Assembly: GCA_016865015.1 (NCBI GenBank) | Contig: CP018226.1 | Location: 961,001-1,025,000, forward strand | Direction: 5' to 3' | Length of the DNA stretch: 64,000 nucleotides | From: Rhizobiales bacterium IMCC20636 | GTDB taxonomy: Bacteria > Pseudomonadota > Alphaproteobacteria > Rhizobiales > GCA-2746425 | In this document: positions 1 to 9,166 of the stretch, one piece after another | How positions within the stretch are numbered: position 1 is the first letter of the stretch | Layout of the letters: each line of letters begins with the position of its first letter | The notes under the pieces: generated by a model | The model's input: only the letters and a program-made list of their open reading frames with translations | Told to the model about the DNA's origin: nothing | The model's database searches: none | Program-made: the position numbers and the translations under genes

Positions 1-2
1 AA

Positions 3-782
3 ATGAGAGATGCATCAAAGAATATCAATCTCAATGATGATAATACGATAGAAGAATTCAACACGGTAACCGAACTAGCAAAAAATCAAATTGACCGATC
101 AGTCAACAAACATCCTGCAGATCCAGAAATACTGAGGTTGCGGGCAGACTATTATGGTTTGTTGAATGACAATGACAACGTAAGAAAGGCGCTCGAGAAA
201 GCATGGATGTTGAATTCGAAGGGCGTTAGCGTTGGTTTGCGTCTTAACCGTGTATATCTCAATGAAGGTAAACACGAAAAAGCAATGCAAATACTCACTG
301 AACTCGTTGAAAAAAACCCTATAGACGTATCTGTTAATTTTGCATTGGCTCGATTTAACCTCTCTGAATACGGTGACTTTGGACGTGCCGCATTTTACCT
401 TACAAGGTCTTACACGAGTTCAGATAGAAACTACGTAGCGCGATTTCAGCATGCTCAATATCTGTTTGCTGAGGGCGATGGCGAAAGCGCCGCTGAGCTA
501 TTCAGCGAAATTGATCGTATTGCGCCGCCTGAATACATGCCGAAGTCAGATTTCGTTTTCAAGGAAATTAGCCAGAAAATTGGTCGGGTGAGGGGAAGGC
601 TAGTCAGCTTGAATGATAGCTTTTGCTTCATGGAGTTTCCCAGTTTTCCGAAAAACATTTATGGAAATATGACAAATTCTAGAATGACTGACTGGCGTGA
701 TCTGAAGATTAATAGTAACGCAACTTGTGAAATCGGCTTCAACAGATTGGGTCCAGTGGCCGTCAGAATTGCAAATTTGTAG
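3..782 (+). CDS. TPR-repeat protein with C-terminal cold-shock-like domain, possibly the 3' end of a larger gene
   Basis: The 259-residue frame begins two bases into the window, so its true start may lie outside. Residues about 15-180 form helical repeats with TPR-like spacing (for example the ALEKAWMLN and AMQILTELVEKNP segments). The last ~65 residues, from GRVRGRLVSL to the end, have the strand pattern of a cold-shock/OB fold, including an FCFMEF strand and a GPVAVRI end. TPR arrays followed by such a domain occur at the C-termini of some large NTPase proteins, so this may be only a C-terminal part. The gene is AT-rich and lies beyond the 3' end of an initiator tRNA, as integrated islands often do. 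Molecular function is unknown. Confidence 0.6.
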   Translation: MRDASKNINLNDDNTIEEFNTVTELAKNQIDRSVNKHPADPEILRLRADYYGLLNDNDNVRKALEKAWMLNSKGVSVGLRLNRVYLNEGKHEKAMQILTELVEKNPIDVSVNFALARFNLSEYGDFGRAAFYLTRSYTSSDRNYVARFQHAQYLFAEGDGESAAELFSEIDRIAPPEYMPKSDFVFKEISQKIGRVRGRLVSLNDSFCFMEFPSFPKNIYGNMTNSRMTDWRDLKINSNATCEIGFNRLGPVAVRIANL

Positions 783-944
783 CGATATCTGAATAGCCCA
801 AATTTTGTAGAGACTTTGCCTCATCAGCGACCAATCGGGATATCGAACCCGTGTTCACTCAGTAACGAAATACGGACACCCAGCGGACACAAAAAACGTG
901 GGCCCCGTTGGGGAAATATAAGCTGCTGATTTCGTTGATTTATT

Positions 945-1021
<77 letters not shown>

Positions 1022-1147
1022 CCAAAATGTTGTGCCGCGTTTCTCAGCGACAGGCAGCATGTAGCACTCCTCTTTGGGGAATGAAAGGTGTATATGAAGT
1101 TTTTTTGTCAGTCTTTTTTCCACAGGCTGCGAAAGGGCGGAAACGGG

Positions 1148-1879
1148 TCAGATCAGGTTCAATTCCGTGGCGATTCTTGTCAGGTGTGCGGTGTTGCCGC
1201 CGCCGGTCTTTTCACGGATGTTGAGGCGGTGGCTTTCCACCGTGCGCACGCTGATCGACAGTTTTTCGGCGATTTCCCTGTTGGCAAGCCCCCGGGCGAT
1301 GCCCTGCAGCACCTGGCGTTCGCGGCCTGACAGGCCATAGGCGCAGATGCGTGCGGGATCGGCGGGCAGGGGCGTCGGGCTGACAGTGCCGTTGATCGGG
1401 CCGCCATGGACCGGTTTGCCATTGGGCGCGCGCTGGCCAGTGGCAGTGTCATTGAACGATGCGGGCATCAGGGCAGGGGCCACCTTGGCCGAGAAATACA
1501 GCCCGCCGGCCGCGACCGAGCGAATGGCCGAGAGCATTTCACGGGCATCGGCCTCTTTCAGCAAATAGCCATTGGCACCGGCCTTGACCGCGCCCTGGAC
1601 ATATTCGGTGGCATCATAGATCGAGAGCATCAGAATCTTGCAATCATGCTTGTGCTCGCGGATTTTGCGGGCAGCTTCCAGCCCGTTCATGACAGGCATG
1701 GAAATATCCAGCATCACCACATCAGGATTGTGCTGCAGCACCTGATCCACCGCTTCGGCACCGTTTCTTGCTTCGGCGAGGATTTTCAGATCGGCAGTGC
1801 CTTGCAGCCGGGCGCGGATGCCGTCACGGACGACTTCGTGATCATCGGCTATGATGATGGAGATTGTTGCGGGCATCAT
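1148..1879 (-). CDS. NarL/FixJ-family response regulator
   Basis: Two-domain regulator of 243 residues. The receiver domain (about 5-120) has the acidic pair ADDHE, the phospho-acceptor Asp in VVMLDISMP (near residue 57) and the conserved Lys in LLKEAD. A LuxR/NarL helix-turn-helix lies at about 180-240 (LSGRERQVLQGIARGLANRE). The linker is unusually long (~60 residues). Its start overlaps the stop of the upstream kinase gene by 4 nt, so the two are co-transcribed and translationally coupled. The pair is divergent from a TRAP transporter operon, which is the obvious regulatory target (inference). Confidence 0.93.
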   Translation of the reverse strand: MMPATISIIIADDHEVVRDGIRARLQGTADLKILAEARNGAEAVDQVLQHNPDVVMLDISMPVMNGLEAARKIREHKHDCKILMLSIYDATEYVQGAVKAGANGYLLKEADAREMLSAIRSVAAGGLYFSAKVAPALMPASFNDTATGQRAPNGKPVHGGPINGTVSPTPLPADPARICAYGLSGRERQVLQGIARGLANREIAEKLSISVRTVESHRLNIREKTGGGNTAHLTRIATELNLI

Positions 1880-3381
1880 GCTGCCTCCGGAACATTTGAG
1901 GCGGCAGGCTGTGTGTCGGTGGTCTTGGGCATTTTTTCAGCGCTCATATCAAGTGGCATGGTGATGTGGATTTCCGTGCCGCGGGTGACGCCATTGAATT
2001 CTGCCGAATGCAGAACCAGGCTGCCACCATGGCTCTCAACCCGCTCCAGCATGTTGCGGATGCCAAGGCCGGTGCCCGCCGGTGCTGTCGACAGACTGCC
2101 GGACCCGCCATTGCGCAAATTCGCTGGCAGGCCGATGCCATTGTCACAGATGCGCAGCACAAGGGTCTTGTCCTGCCGCGTCAATTCCACTGTCACCTCA
2201 CTGGCTTTGGCGTGTCGGGCAATATTGGTCAGGCTTTCCTGAAGAACGCGGTAGAGCGCTGTCTTTGCGCCCTCCGACAGGCAGGGGCCGACCGGTGTTG
2301 CGGTGATTGTGACCGGCAAGCGGGACTGATCGGCAAAATCATTGCACAGATTCTGGATGGCAGCTGCCAGGCCCAGATCATCCAGCACACTGGGGCGCAA
2401 ATCCTTTGAAATCCGGCGTACTTCACTGATGGCATTGTCCAAAACACGCATGGATTTCGTGATCAAAGCACGCGGGCTGCTGCCTGTTCCTGGCGGTGTA
2501 TCTTCGCTGGTTTCCGGTGCCTTGGCATGAGCCAGATCCAGCGAGTAGCGTGCACCCACCAGCAACTGACTGATGCCGTCATGCAATTCTGTGGAAACGC
2601 GTTTGCGCTCATCTTCCTGCACGCTGACAATACGCCGCGTCAGATCCTTCAATCGGCTGTCGGCAAAGCGTTCTTCCGACAGACGAATGGCAAACAGCAT
2701 GGCACTGACCAGCAGAACCGCGATAAAGGTCAGTGCCGACAGGATGATCGCCGTCTGCTCGACATTGTTCTCGGTGTGCGCGCGCAGAATGGCAATCTCA
2801 TTCTGGATGTCATCGAGATAGAGACCGGTGCCAAACATCCATCCCCACTTTTCCAGATAGACCGCATAGCCCAGCTTGTCGGCCACCTGACCGCTCGTGG
2901 GTTTGTTCCAGACATAGCGGTGGAAGCCGCCGCCATTGCGGGCCTGCTGAATCAGATTGCGGATTACATAATCGCCATTGAGATCCTGCAAATCCCACCA
3001 GTTATTGCCCACCAGTTCCGGCAGGCGGGGGTGGACCAGACTGTTGCCCTGATCGTCATAGACGAAGAAGTAGCCATCATCGCCGAATGTCATATCGTGC
3101 AGGATCTGCATGACTTCTGCCTGGGCGGCTTCCCGACCTGCCGGTTCAGCCTCGTAGAGATGGCGTATCGATGTTTGTGCAAGCGATATGTAATTGCGGA
3201 TTTCGTCGCGCCGCGCTGTCAGAATTCGGTTTTCGAGGGTCGCCAGTTCTGCGCGTACCAGACGGTCTGCCTGAAAGGATATCACCAGCCAGCTGAGGGC
3301 CGAAACGACGAGCAATGGCAGGATGGTTATCAGCAACAGTCTTGTTCTGAAGCTCAGCCTGTGACGCAAATTCAAGCTCAT
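1876..3381 (-). CDS. Cache-domain sensor histidine kinase (HisKA_3 type)
   Basis: Membrane sensor kinase partnering the adjacent NarL-type regulator. A first membrane helix near residues 15-38 and a second near 210-232 enclose a periplasmic single-Cache domain with the typical GDDGYFFVYD and WGWMFGTGLYLDDI motifs, which in relatives bind small carboxylates. The cytoplasmic part has a HisKA_3 dimerisation helix with the phospho-acceptor His in STELHDGISQ and an ATPase domain (N box ESLTNIARHA, G boxes DNGIGLP and GTGLGIRN). I chose the ATG at 3381 (GGGA a few bases upstream). An in-frame ATG at 3393 and TTG at 3411 are alternatives. The likely signal is the solute of the divergent TRAP transporter (inference). 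Confidence 0.9.
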   Translation of the reverse strand: MSLNLRHRLSFRTRLLLITILPLLVVSALSWLVISFQADRLVRAELATLENRILTARRDEIRNYISLAQTSIRHLYEAEPAGREAAQAEVMQILHDMTFGDDGYFFVYDDQGNSLVHPRLPELVGNNWWDLQDLNGDYVIRNLIQQARNGGGFHRYVWNKPTSGQVADKLGYAVYLEKWGWMFGTGLYLDDIQNEIAILRAHTENNVEQTAIILSALTFIAVLLVSAMLFAIRLSEERFADSRLKDLTRRIVSVQEDERKRVSTELHDGISQLLVGARYSLDLAHAKAPETSEDTPPGTGSSPRALITKSMRVLDNAISEVRRISKDLRPSVLDDLGLAAAIQNLCNDFADQSRLPVTITATPVGPCLSEGAKTALYRVLQESLTNIARHAKASEVTVELTRQDKTLVLRICDNGIGLPANLRNGGSGSLSTAPAGTGLGIRNMLERVESHGGSLVLHSAEFNGVTRGTEIHITMPLDMSAEKMPKTTDTQPAASNVPEAA

Positions 3382-3531
3382 AAACGGTCCCATGCATCGT
3401 GCTTCGGCCAATAATTCGTGGTGCTATTCACGGTTAGTCTTTCCCTGACGTCCAAACTCAGTACTAATACGCATTTTTTCCGCAGTTAACGCAATAGCCA
3501 TCTGGTGTGCGATTGCCTAGACAGACCTTCG

Positions 3532-3548
3532 TACCATTTGTAATGGTA
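3532..3548. promoter_or_regulatory. Palindrome upstream of the TRAP operon, candidate response-regulator site
   Basis: A perfect inverted repeat, TACCATT-TGT-AATGGTA, lies 44 bp before the dctP-like start codon in the divergent intergenic region. Two heptamers in head-to-head arrangement resemble NarL-family sites, although the spacer is three bases. It is a candidate operator for the adjacent response regulator. The role is inferred. Confidence 0.45.
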
Positions 3549-3592
3549 GGCGCACTATTTGCGTGACTTTGTGCTAGGGAGGAAAACTGCAC

Positions 3593-4696
3593 ATGACAAA
3601 TTCCAAACTGGATCGTCGATCCTTTATCAAGACCGCTGGCCTTGTGACCGCCGGTGGCGCTGCTGCAACCGCATTGGCCACACCTGCATTGTCCCAGGAC
3701 ATGCGCGAGCTGAAAATGGTCACCACATGGCCGAAAAACTTCCCCGGTCTGGGCACCGGTGCGCAGCGTGTTGCTGACCGCATCACTGCTTCATCCGGTG
3801 GCCGTATTACAGTCAAACTGTATGCTGCTGGTGAGTTGGTTCCGGCATTTGAAAGCTTTGATGCGGTGTCGAATGGCACGGCTGACATGTATCATGGCGC
3901 CGAATATTACTGGCAGGGCCGTCACAAATCGTTCAATTTCTTCACTGCCGTGCCAATGGGGCTTACAGCCAATGAGCTGGATGCGTGGATCAATTTTGGC
4001 GGTGGTCAGGAATTGTGGGATGAGCTGTCCGGCGAATTCGGCATCAAGGCCCTGATGGCCGGTAATACCGGTGTTCAGATGGGCGGCTGGTTCCGGAAAG
4101 AAATCAATTCGCTGGAAGACATGAAGGGCCTGAAAATGCGCATGCCCGGTCTAGGTGGCGAAGTGCTGCGCCGTATTGGTGCCACTGCTGTTGCCCTGCC
4201 TGGTGGCGAAATCTTCGCCTCTCTGCAATCCGGTGCCATTGATGCAACGGAGTGGGTTGGACCGTGGAACGATCTGGCCTTCGGCTTCTATAAAGTGGCC
4301 AAATTCTACTACTGGCCCGGTTTCCATGAGCCAGGTTCCGGCCTTGCCTGTGGCATCAATAAAGGCGTGTGGGAATCCTTCGACTCTGCCGATCAGGCTC
4401 TGATTGCGGCTTGTTGTGCTCAGGAAAACAACACGATGTATTCCGAATACAACGCCAAGAACGGTGCTGCACTGGCTGAATTGACCGGAAAACATGGCGT
4501 TCAGTTGCGCGAATTCCCGGATGATGTTTTTGCCAGCCTGGCTGAGAAATCCGAAGAAGTGCTCGGCGAGACAGCCGACACTGACATTGGCCGTCGTGTC
4601 CTGGAAAGCTTCCAGAAAGCGCGTACGGAAATCGGTTCCTGGGGTTCCATTGCTGAACAGGCCTATGTGACAGCACGGACCAAGGCTCTTGGCTAA
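3593..4696 (+). CDS. TRAP transporter substrate-binding protein, DctP/TakP-like
   Basis: Periplasmic solute receptor of a TRAP transporter (367 residues). The N-terminus carries a twin-arginine signal (RRSFIKTAG) followed by an Ala-rich stretch ending near TPALSQD, so it is probably exported folded by Tat. The body matches the DctP family, closest in feel to the TakP group that binds 2-oxo acids or lactate: the conserved Arg region MRMPGLGGEVL, then TEWVGPWND and YYWPGFHEPG. The ATG is preceded by GGGAGG at good spacing. It is first in a three-gene operon and is separated from the permease genes by a hairpin. The exact substrate is not readable from sequence. Confidence 0.92.
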   Translation: MTNSKLDRRSFIKTAGLVTAGGAAATALATPALSQDMRELKMVTTWPKNFPGLGTGAQRVADRITASSGGRITVKLYAAGELVPAFESFDAVSNGTADMYHGAEYYWQGRHKSFNFFTAVPMGLTANELDAWINFGGGQELWDELSGEFGIKALMAGNTGVQMGGWFRKEINSLEDMKGLKMRMPGLGGEVLRRIGATAVALPGGEIFASLQSGAIDATEWVGPWNDLAFGFYKVAKFYYWPGFHEPGSGLACGINKGVWESFDSADQALIAACCAQENNTMYSEYNAKNGAALAELTGKHGVQLREFPDDVFASLAEKSEEVLGETADTDIGRRVLESFQKARTEIGSWGSIAEQAYVTARTKALG

Positions 4697-4720
4697 GATC
4701 ATTTGATCTGAATGTGCTTT

Positions 4721-4770
4721 GACCTTCCGCGCCCGGATTTTTCGTAAATCTGGTTGCGGAAGGTCTTTTT
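4721..4770 (+). terminator. Intra-operon hairpin plus T-run (partial terminator)
   Basis: A long imperfect stem, GACCTTCCGC.../...GCGGAAGGTC, with a TTCG-type loop, is followed by TTTTT. It lies between the binding-protein gene and the permease genes. Such structures usually lower permease expression relative to the abundant receptor. Readthrough is assumed because no other promoter is evident. Confidence 0.7.
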
Positions 4771-4834
4771 GCCTGTAAATACCTCACATCCAAGGGCTGA
4801 CGAAGCCGCTGTTTCACCAGGGAGACATCATACC

Positions 4835-5422
4835 ATGCGTGCGCTTGCTGATCTGATTGACCGGATCAACAAATCTGTTGGCAGAACCGTGATGTGGTTC
4901 GCTTTATTCATTGTTCTGATCCAGTTTGTCATTGTCGTGATGCGCTATGTGTTTGGTATCGGATCCATTTTTGCCCAAGAGAGTATCACCTATCTCCACG
5001 GTTTCCTGTTTATGCTGGCCGCTGCCTTTACCTTGCTGGTGGATGGCCATGTGCGCGTCGACATCTTTTATCGTGACGCGCATCCGCGCACCAAGGCAAA
5101 GATCAATCTGTTTGGCGCCCTGCTGCTGCTGATCCCGGTTTGTGTGTTGATATTGTGGACCTCCTTTCCCTATGTGGCCGCCTCATGGGCAGCGCTGGAG
5201 GGATCGCCGGAAACCAGCGGTATCAAGGCGCGGTATATCCAGAAAACCGCCATGTTGGTGTTTGCCGTGATGATGGCGCTGCAAGGCGTCTCGATTGCCA
5301 TCCGTTCGCTTCTGGCCATGGGAGGCGATGAACTGGAACTTGATAAATTGAGACTGAGCGGCGAACTGCCTGAACTGCGAGAGAAAAGCACTGAAGATGC
5401 GCTGCTCGGAGGGCAAAAGTGA
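4835..5422 (+). CDS. TRAP transporter small permease (DctQ family)
   Basis: Small membrane subunit of the TRAP transporter, four transmembrane helices in 195 residues: about 18-40 (MWFALFIVLIQFVIVVMRYV), 50-70, 88-110 and 130-150, with a charged C-terminal tail. The start is placed at the ATG preceded by CAGGGAGAC. The longer frame beginning at 4754 would put the hairpin's 3' arm inside the coding region. Its TGA overlaps the ATG of the large permease (TGATG), indicating translational coupling. DctQ forms the scaffold of the membrane complex with DctM. Confidence 0.9.
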   Translation: MRALADLIDRINKSVGRTVMWFALFIVLIQFVIVVMRYVFGIGSIFAQESITYLHGFLFMLAAAFTLLVDGHVRVDIFYRDAHPRTKAKINLFGALLLLIPVCVLILWTSFPYVAASWAALEGSPETSGIKARYIQKTAMLVFAVMMALQGVSIAIRSLLAMGGDELELDKLRLSGELPELREKSTEDALLGGQK

Positions 5423-7014
5423 TGGAAGTCTCGATTGGACAATCGCTTGATTTGTTGATGTTTGCCACCGTTTGTGTGGTGTTGATGATGGGTTTCCCGG
5501 TGGCGTTCACACTGGCCGGAACCGGGCTTGCCTTCGCTCTGCTGGGCTATTTGCTGGGTGTCTTTGACCCAAGTTTCCTGCGCGCCATACCCTCGCGCCT
5601 GTTTGGCATCATGACCAATGATGTTCTCATTGCGGTGCCCCTGTTTGTGTTTATGGGTGTCATGCTGGAGCGCTCGCGGGTTGCCGAAGAACTGCTGGAA
5701 ACCATGGGTCAGCTGTTTGGCACCCTGCGTGGCGGTCTTGGCCTGTCGGTGACCATTGTTGGGGCACTTTTGGCTGCATCGACCGGCATCGTCGGTGCCA
5801 CAGTTGTGACCATGGGTCTGCTGTCCTTGCCGACCATGCTGGAACGGGGCTATTCCAAACGGCTTGCCTGTGGATCGATTGCCGCCTCCGGAACATTGGG
5901 GCAGATCATTCCGCCCTCGATTGTTCTGGTGATACTGGGCGATCAGATTTCGAATGCGCATCAAACTGCGCAACGCGAAATGGGGAATTTTTCGCCAGAC
6001 CCGGTGTCTGTGGGCGATCTGTTTGCCGGCGCTTTGCTGCCCGGGTTGATGCTGGTCGGCATGTATATGGTGTTTCAGATCGGCATGGCCATTCTGAAAC
6101 CTGAGAGTTCGCCGGCCATGCCGCCGGAAGAGGGCCAAAAGGTCGGCCTTGGCAGAGTGCTTCATGCACTGGTGCCGCCGATCGTGCTGATCATCTCGGT
6201 TCTGGGGTCCATTCTGGGTGGTATTGCCACACCAACGGAAGCTGCTGCTGTGGGTGCAATCGGGTCCATCTTTCTGGCTGGCTTGCGCGTGGGTAATGGC
6301 AGTCCACTGCCGATCTATCTGGCGGCCCTTGCCCTGGTTGTCGTCCTGTTCATGACGACCAATCTTGATCTGCGGGTGTTGCGTGACGAGATTTCGGACT
6401 TTGATCAATATGCAATCTACATTGCCGCTTTCTGTTGCCTGATCGTAGCCTTCGGCATTGCGGTGGCGCTTTTGCGGGTGTACCGCGAAGGGGTGCTGAC
6501 ACGGGTTGTGGAGGGAACCACCCATGTGACAACCATGGTGTTTGTCATTCTGATTGGGGCGTCCATCTTTTCTCTGGTGTTTCGTGGTCTGGGTGGCGAA
6601 GAGCTTGTCCATGAATTGCTGCGTGACATCCCCGGTGGCACTATTGGTGCCATTCTGGCGGTCATGCTGTTGATGTTCGTGCTCGGGTTCTTTCTCGATT
6701 TTCTCGAGATCGTGTTCATTGTGGTGCCGCTGGTGGCTCCTATCCTGCTGCAGCTTGAAATGCCCAATGGCGATGCGGTCAGTCCGGTCTGGCTGGGTAT
6801 CATGATGGCTGTTAATCTGCAGACATCCTTCCTGACACCGCCATTCGGTTTTGCGCTGTTCTATTTGCGCGGTGTCGCACCACCCAGTGTCAAGACTTCG
6901 GACATTTACTATGGGGCTATTCCCTTCGTCCTGATCCAGATTGTTGCGCTGGTGGTGCTGTGGTATCTGCCATCGCTTGCAACATGGCTGCCAACAGTTG
7001 TCTACGGACCATAG
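5422..7014 (+). CDS. TRAP transporter large permease (DctM family, long form)
   Basis: Transport subunit using an ion gradient to import the receptor-bound solute. At about 530 residues it exceeds the usual ~430-residue DctM. An extra hydrophobic stretch of about 60 residues (roughly 295-365) lies between the two halves, as in the subtype annotated for mannitol/chloroaromatic compounds. Conserved DctM features are present, including GALLAASTGIVGATVVTMG, GTLGQIIPPSIVLV and LQTSFLTPPFGFALFYLRG. The start is the ATG overlapping the dctQ stop. The operon ends at a strong terminator. Confidence 0.92.
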   Translation: MEVSIGQSLDLLMFATVCVVLMMGFPVAFTLAGTGLAFALLGYLLGVFDPSFLRAIPSRLFGIMTNDVLIAVPLFVFMGVMLERSRVAEELLETMGQLFGTLRGGLGLSVTIVGALLAASTGIVGATVVTMGLLSLPTMLERGYSKRLACGSIAASGTLGQIIPPSIVLVILGDQISNAHQTAQREMGNFSPDPVSVGDLFAGALLPGLMLVGMYMVFQIGMAILKPESSPAMPPEEGQKVGLGRVLHALVPPIVLIISVLGSILGGIATPTEAAAVGAIGSIFLAGLRVGNGSPLPIYLAALALVVVLFMTTNLDLRVLRDEISDFDQYAIYIAAFCCLIVAFGIAVALLRVYREGVLTRVVEGTTHVTTMVFVILIGASIFSLVFRGLGGEELVHELLRDIPGGTIGAILAVMLLMFVLGFFLDFLEIVFIVVPLVAPILLQLEMPNGDAVSPVWLGIMMAVNLQTSFLTPPFGFALFYLRGVAPPSVKTSDIYYGAIPFVLIQIVALVVLWYLPSLATWLPTVVYGP

Positions 7015-7045
7015 ATCCCGGCACCAAAATCCTAAATCAATGAAA

Positions 7046-7084
7046 AAAGCGCCGCTGAAAACCCTTCAGCGGCGCTTTCTTTTG
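7046..7084 (+). terminator. Rho-independent terminator of the TRAP operon
   Basis: A perfect GC-rich stem (AAGCGCCGCTGAA / TTCAGCGGCGCTT) with a five-base loop is followed by TTTCTTTT, 30 bp after the large-permease stop codon. Confidence 0.92.
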
Positions 7085-7119
7085 TGCAGGTGATTGACAG
7101 GTGGCCTGTTGCGCCCGAA

Positions 7120-7815
7120 ATGAAGTGCATGCCTGTTTTTTTGATCCTTGCCCTATTATTCATTCTGCTGATTTTCGGACCCTCCATGTGGGTGCGGCAT
7201 CAATTGAAGAAACATGCCCGTCCGCGGCCGGATTTTCCTGGCACCGGCGGTCAGCTGGCATTGCATCTGATCCAGCGCGCCGGGCTGAGCGGTGTTGGTG
7301 TGGAACCGATCGACGAGGGCGGAGATCATTATGATCCCGAAACCCGCACCATCCGTCTGAGCCGGTCCTTCTATCGTGGAAAATCCGTTTCGGCGGTCGC
7401 GGTCGCAGCTCATGAAGTGGGGCATGCCCTGCAACATGCCCGCAATGAAAAGCTGTTCTATCTGCGCATGTCACTGGCCAAATCGGTTCAGCCGATCAGC
7501 AAGATTGCCGGGGCATTGCTGATTGTCGGACCTATGCTGGCGATGATTGTTCGGGCACCGAGTTTCAGTCTGGTGTTCCTGTTGCTCGGTGTTCTGACTC
7601 TGGTTCTGCAACTGGTGATTCATCTGGTCACATTGCCGGTGGAGTTTGACGCAAGCTTTGGCAAGGCGCTGCCTATTCTGTCGAATGGCGCCTATCTGGC
7701 ACCATCCGATCTGCCGGCCACGCGGTCTGTGTTGCGGGCTGCATCGCTGACTTATGTGGCGCAGTCTTTGGCCGGTGTGTTCAATCTGTGGCGGCTTTTA
7801 CGGCTGATACGATAG
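7120..7815 (+). CDS. Membrane zinc metallopeptidase, YugP-like (Zn_peptidase_2)
   Basis: The protein has an N-terminal membrane helix (about 5-22), a HEVGH zinc-binding motif (within VAAHEVGHALQHA) near residue 100, and two further hydrophobic segments at about 135-185, as in the YugP family of membrane-bound neutral zinc peptidases. A conserved VEFDAS motif supplies the third-ligand region. Family members are ~225-230 residues, matching a start at the ATG at 7120 or 7129. The upstream GTG at 7084 would lie right after the previous operon's terminator and is less likely. Physiological substrate is unknown. Confidence 0.85.
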   Translation: MKCMPVFLILALLFILLIFGPSMWVRHQLKKHARPRPDFPGTGGQLALHLIQRAGLSGVGVEPIDEGGDHYDPETRTIRLSRSFYRGKSVSAVAVAAHEVGHALQHARNEKLFYLRMSLAKSVQPISKIAGALLIVGPMLAMIVRAPSFSLVFLLLGVLTLVLQLVIHLVTLPVEFDASFGKALPILSNGAYLAPSDLPATRSVLRAASLTYVAQSLAGVFNLWRLLRLIR

Positions 7816-7912
7816 AATTCTTGCCCTCTACCTTGGAATTCTTCTAAAAACGCTCTAGCTAAGTTGATGCCGGTCAGCGGCAATTGAGACGTCAACACCA
7901 GCGAGGGCCTTC

Positions 7913-9022
7913 ATGCCGAAAGATATCACCCAGACGACTGCTCCGGCCGTATCGGTTGTTGCAGATGAACGGTATCTGCGGATGAAGCAGATTCATCTGC
8001 CCAAGGATCACCCGCCGGTCAAGGCGGGCAAGGTTGGTGTGCTGCTGGTCAATCTGGGCACGCCGGACGGCACCGAAAAGAAGCCGATGCGCCGCTATCT
8101 CAAAGAGTTTTTGATGGACAAGCGCGTCATCGAATGGCCGCGCGCCCTGTGGTTCCCGATCCTGTTCGGTATTGTGCTGAACACCCGGCCCAAGAAAAGC
8201 GGCGCAGCCTATGCTGAAATCTGGAATTACGAGTTGAATGAATCGCCGCTGCGGACCTTTACCCGCAGTCAGGGAGATCAACTGTCAGAAATTCTGGCCG
8301 GGTATGAGAATGTGGTGGTCGACTGGGCGATGCGTTACGGCAAACCGCCCATCAAGGAGCGCATTGAAGCGCTGCAGGCCGCCGGTTGCGAGCGCATTCT
8401 GGTGTTTCCGCTTTATCCGCAATATGCCGCAGCGACAACGGCGACTGTCAATGACAAGACTTTTGAAGCATTGATGCAGATGCGCTGGCAGCCTGCCTTG
8501 CGCACCGTGCCACCCTATCATGACGATCCGGTCTATATTGACGCGCTGGCGTCCAGCATCGAGACTTGCCTCGCCAATCTGGATTTTGAACCGGAAAAGG
8601 TGATCGCGTCCTATCACGGGATTCCGCAAAGCTATTTCAAGAAGGGCGATCCCTATCATTGCCACTGCATGAAGACCTCGCGGCTGCTGGAAGAGCGGTT
8701 GGGATGGGTCAGCGGTCCAAACAAGGGACGCCTGATGACCTGTTTCCAGTCCCGGTTCGGACCGGAAGAATGGCTGCAGCCCTACACTGACAAGACGGTT
8801 GAGCAACTGGCCAGGGACGGGGTCAAAAGTGTGGCGGTATTCAATCCCGGTTTTGTCTCCGATTGTCTTGAAACGCTGGAAGAGATTGCCGGTGAGGCCG
8901 GAGAGATTTTTGAGGAACATGGCGGCGAACATTTCGCGCATATTCCGTGCCTCAATGATACGCCGGAAGGCATGGCGGTGATTGAAACCATGGTGCGGCG
9001 CGAATTATCCGGCTGGATTTAG
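7913..9022 (+). CDS. hemH: Ferrochelatase
   Basis: Inserts ferrous iron into protoporphyrin IX in the last step of haem synthesis. The 369-residue protein opens with a ~35-residue extension, then GVLLVNLGTPDGTE, the standard HemH start. The metal-binding His lies in SYHGIPQSYFKKGDPYHCHC, and the late NPGFVSDCLETLEEI motif contains the conserved acidic residues. The Cys pairs near GDPYHCHC are common in alphaproteobacterial HemH. It stands alone, with 97 bp upstream and no operon partner. Confidence 0.97.
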   Translation: MPKDITQTTAPAVSVVADERYLRMKQIHLPKDHPPVKAGKVGVLLVNLGTPDGTEKKPMRRYLKEFLMDKRVIEWPRALWFPILFGIVLNTRPKKSGAAYAEIWNYELNESPLRTFTRSQGDQLSEILAGYENVVVDWAMRYGKPPIKERIEALQAAGCERILVFPLYPQYAAATTATVNDKTFEALMQMRWQPALRTVPPYHDDPVYIDALASSIETCLANLDFEPEKVIASYHGIPQSYFKKGDPYHCHCMKTSRLLEERLGWVSGPNKGRLMTCFQSRFGPEEWLQPYTDKTVEQLARDGVKSVAVFNPGFVSDCLETLEEIAGEAGEIFEEHGGEHFAHIPCLNDTPEGMAVIETMVRRELSGWI

Positions 9023-9166
9023 ACCAAGCGCCTAAAACTGAGTACAAAAGACCTGACAATGCGCAGGGATTGTACATGGTTCTTGGAATTACCACATAAT
9101 CTATGTAGGTCTATCTTTGGAAACAGGCGGCATCCGTCTGTCTGATGTTTTGTTCGGGAATCTTTG

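Noticed and set aside
5170-6612. Long 480-codon minus-strand frame across the TRAP permease genes
   Set aside because: It is antisense to two clear membrane-protein genes and is rich in His/Gln as expected for such a shadow.
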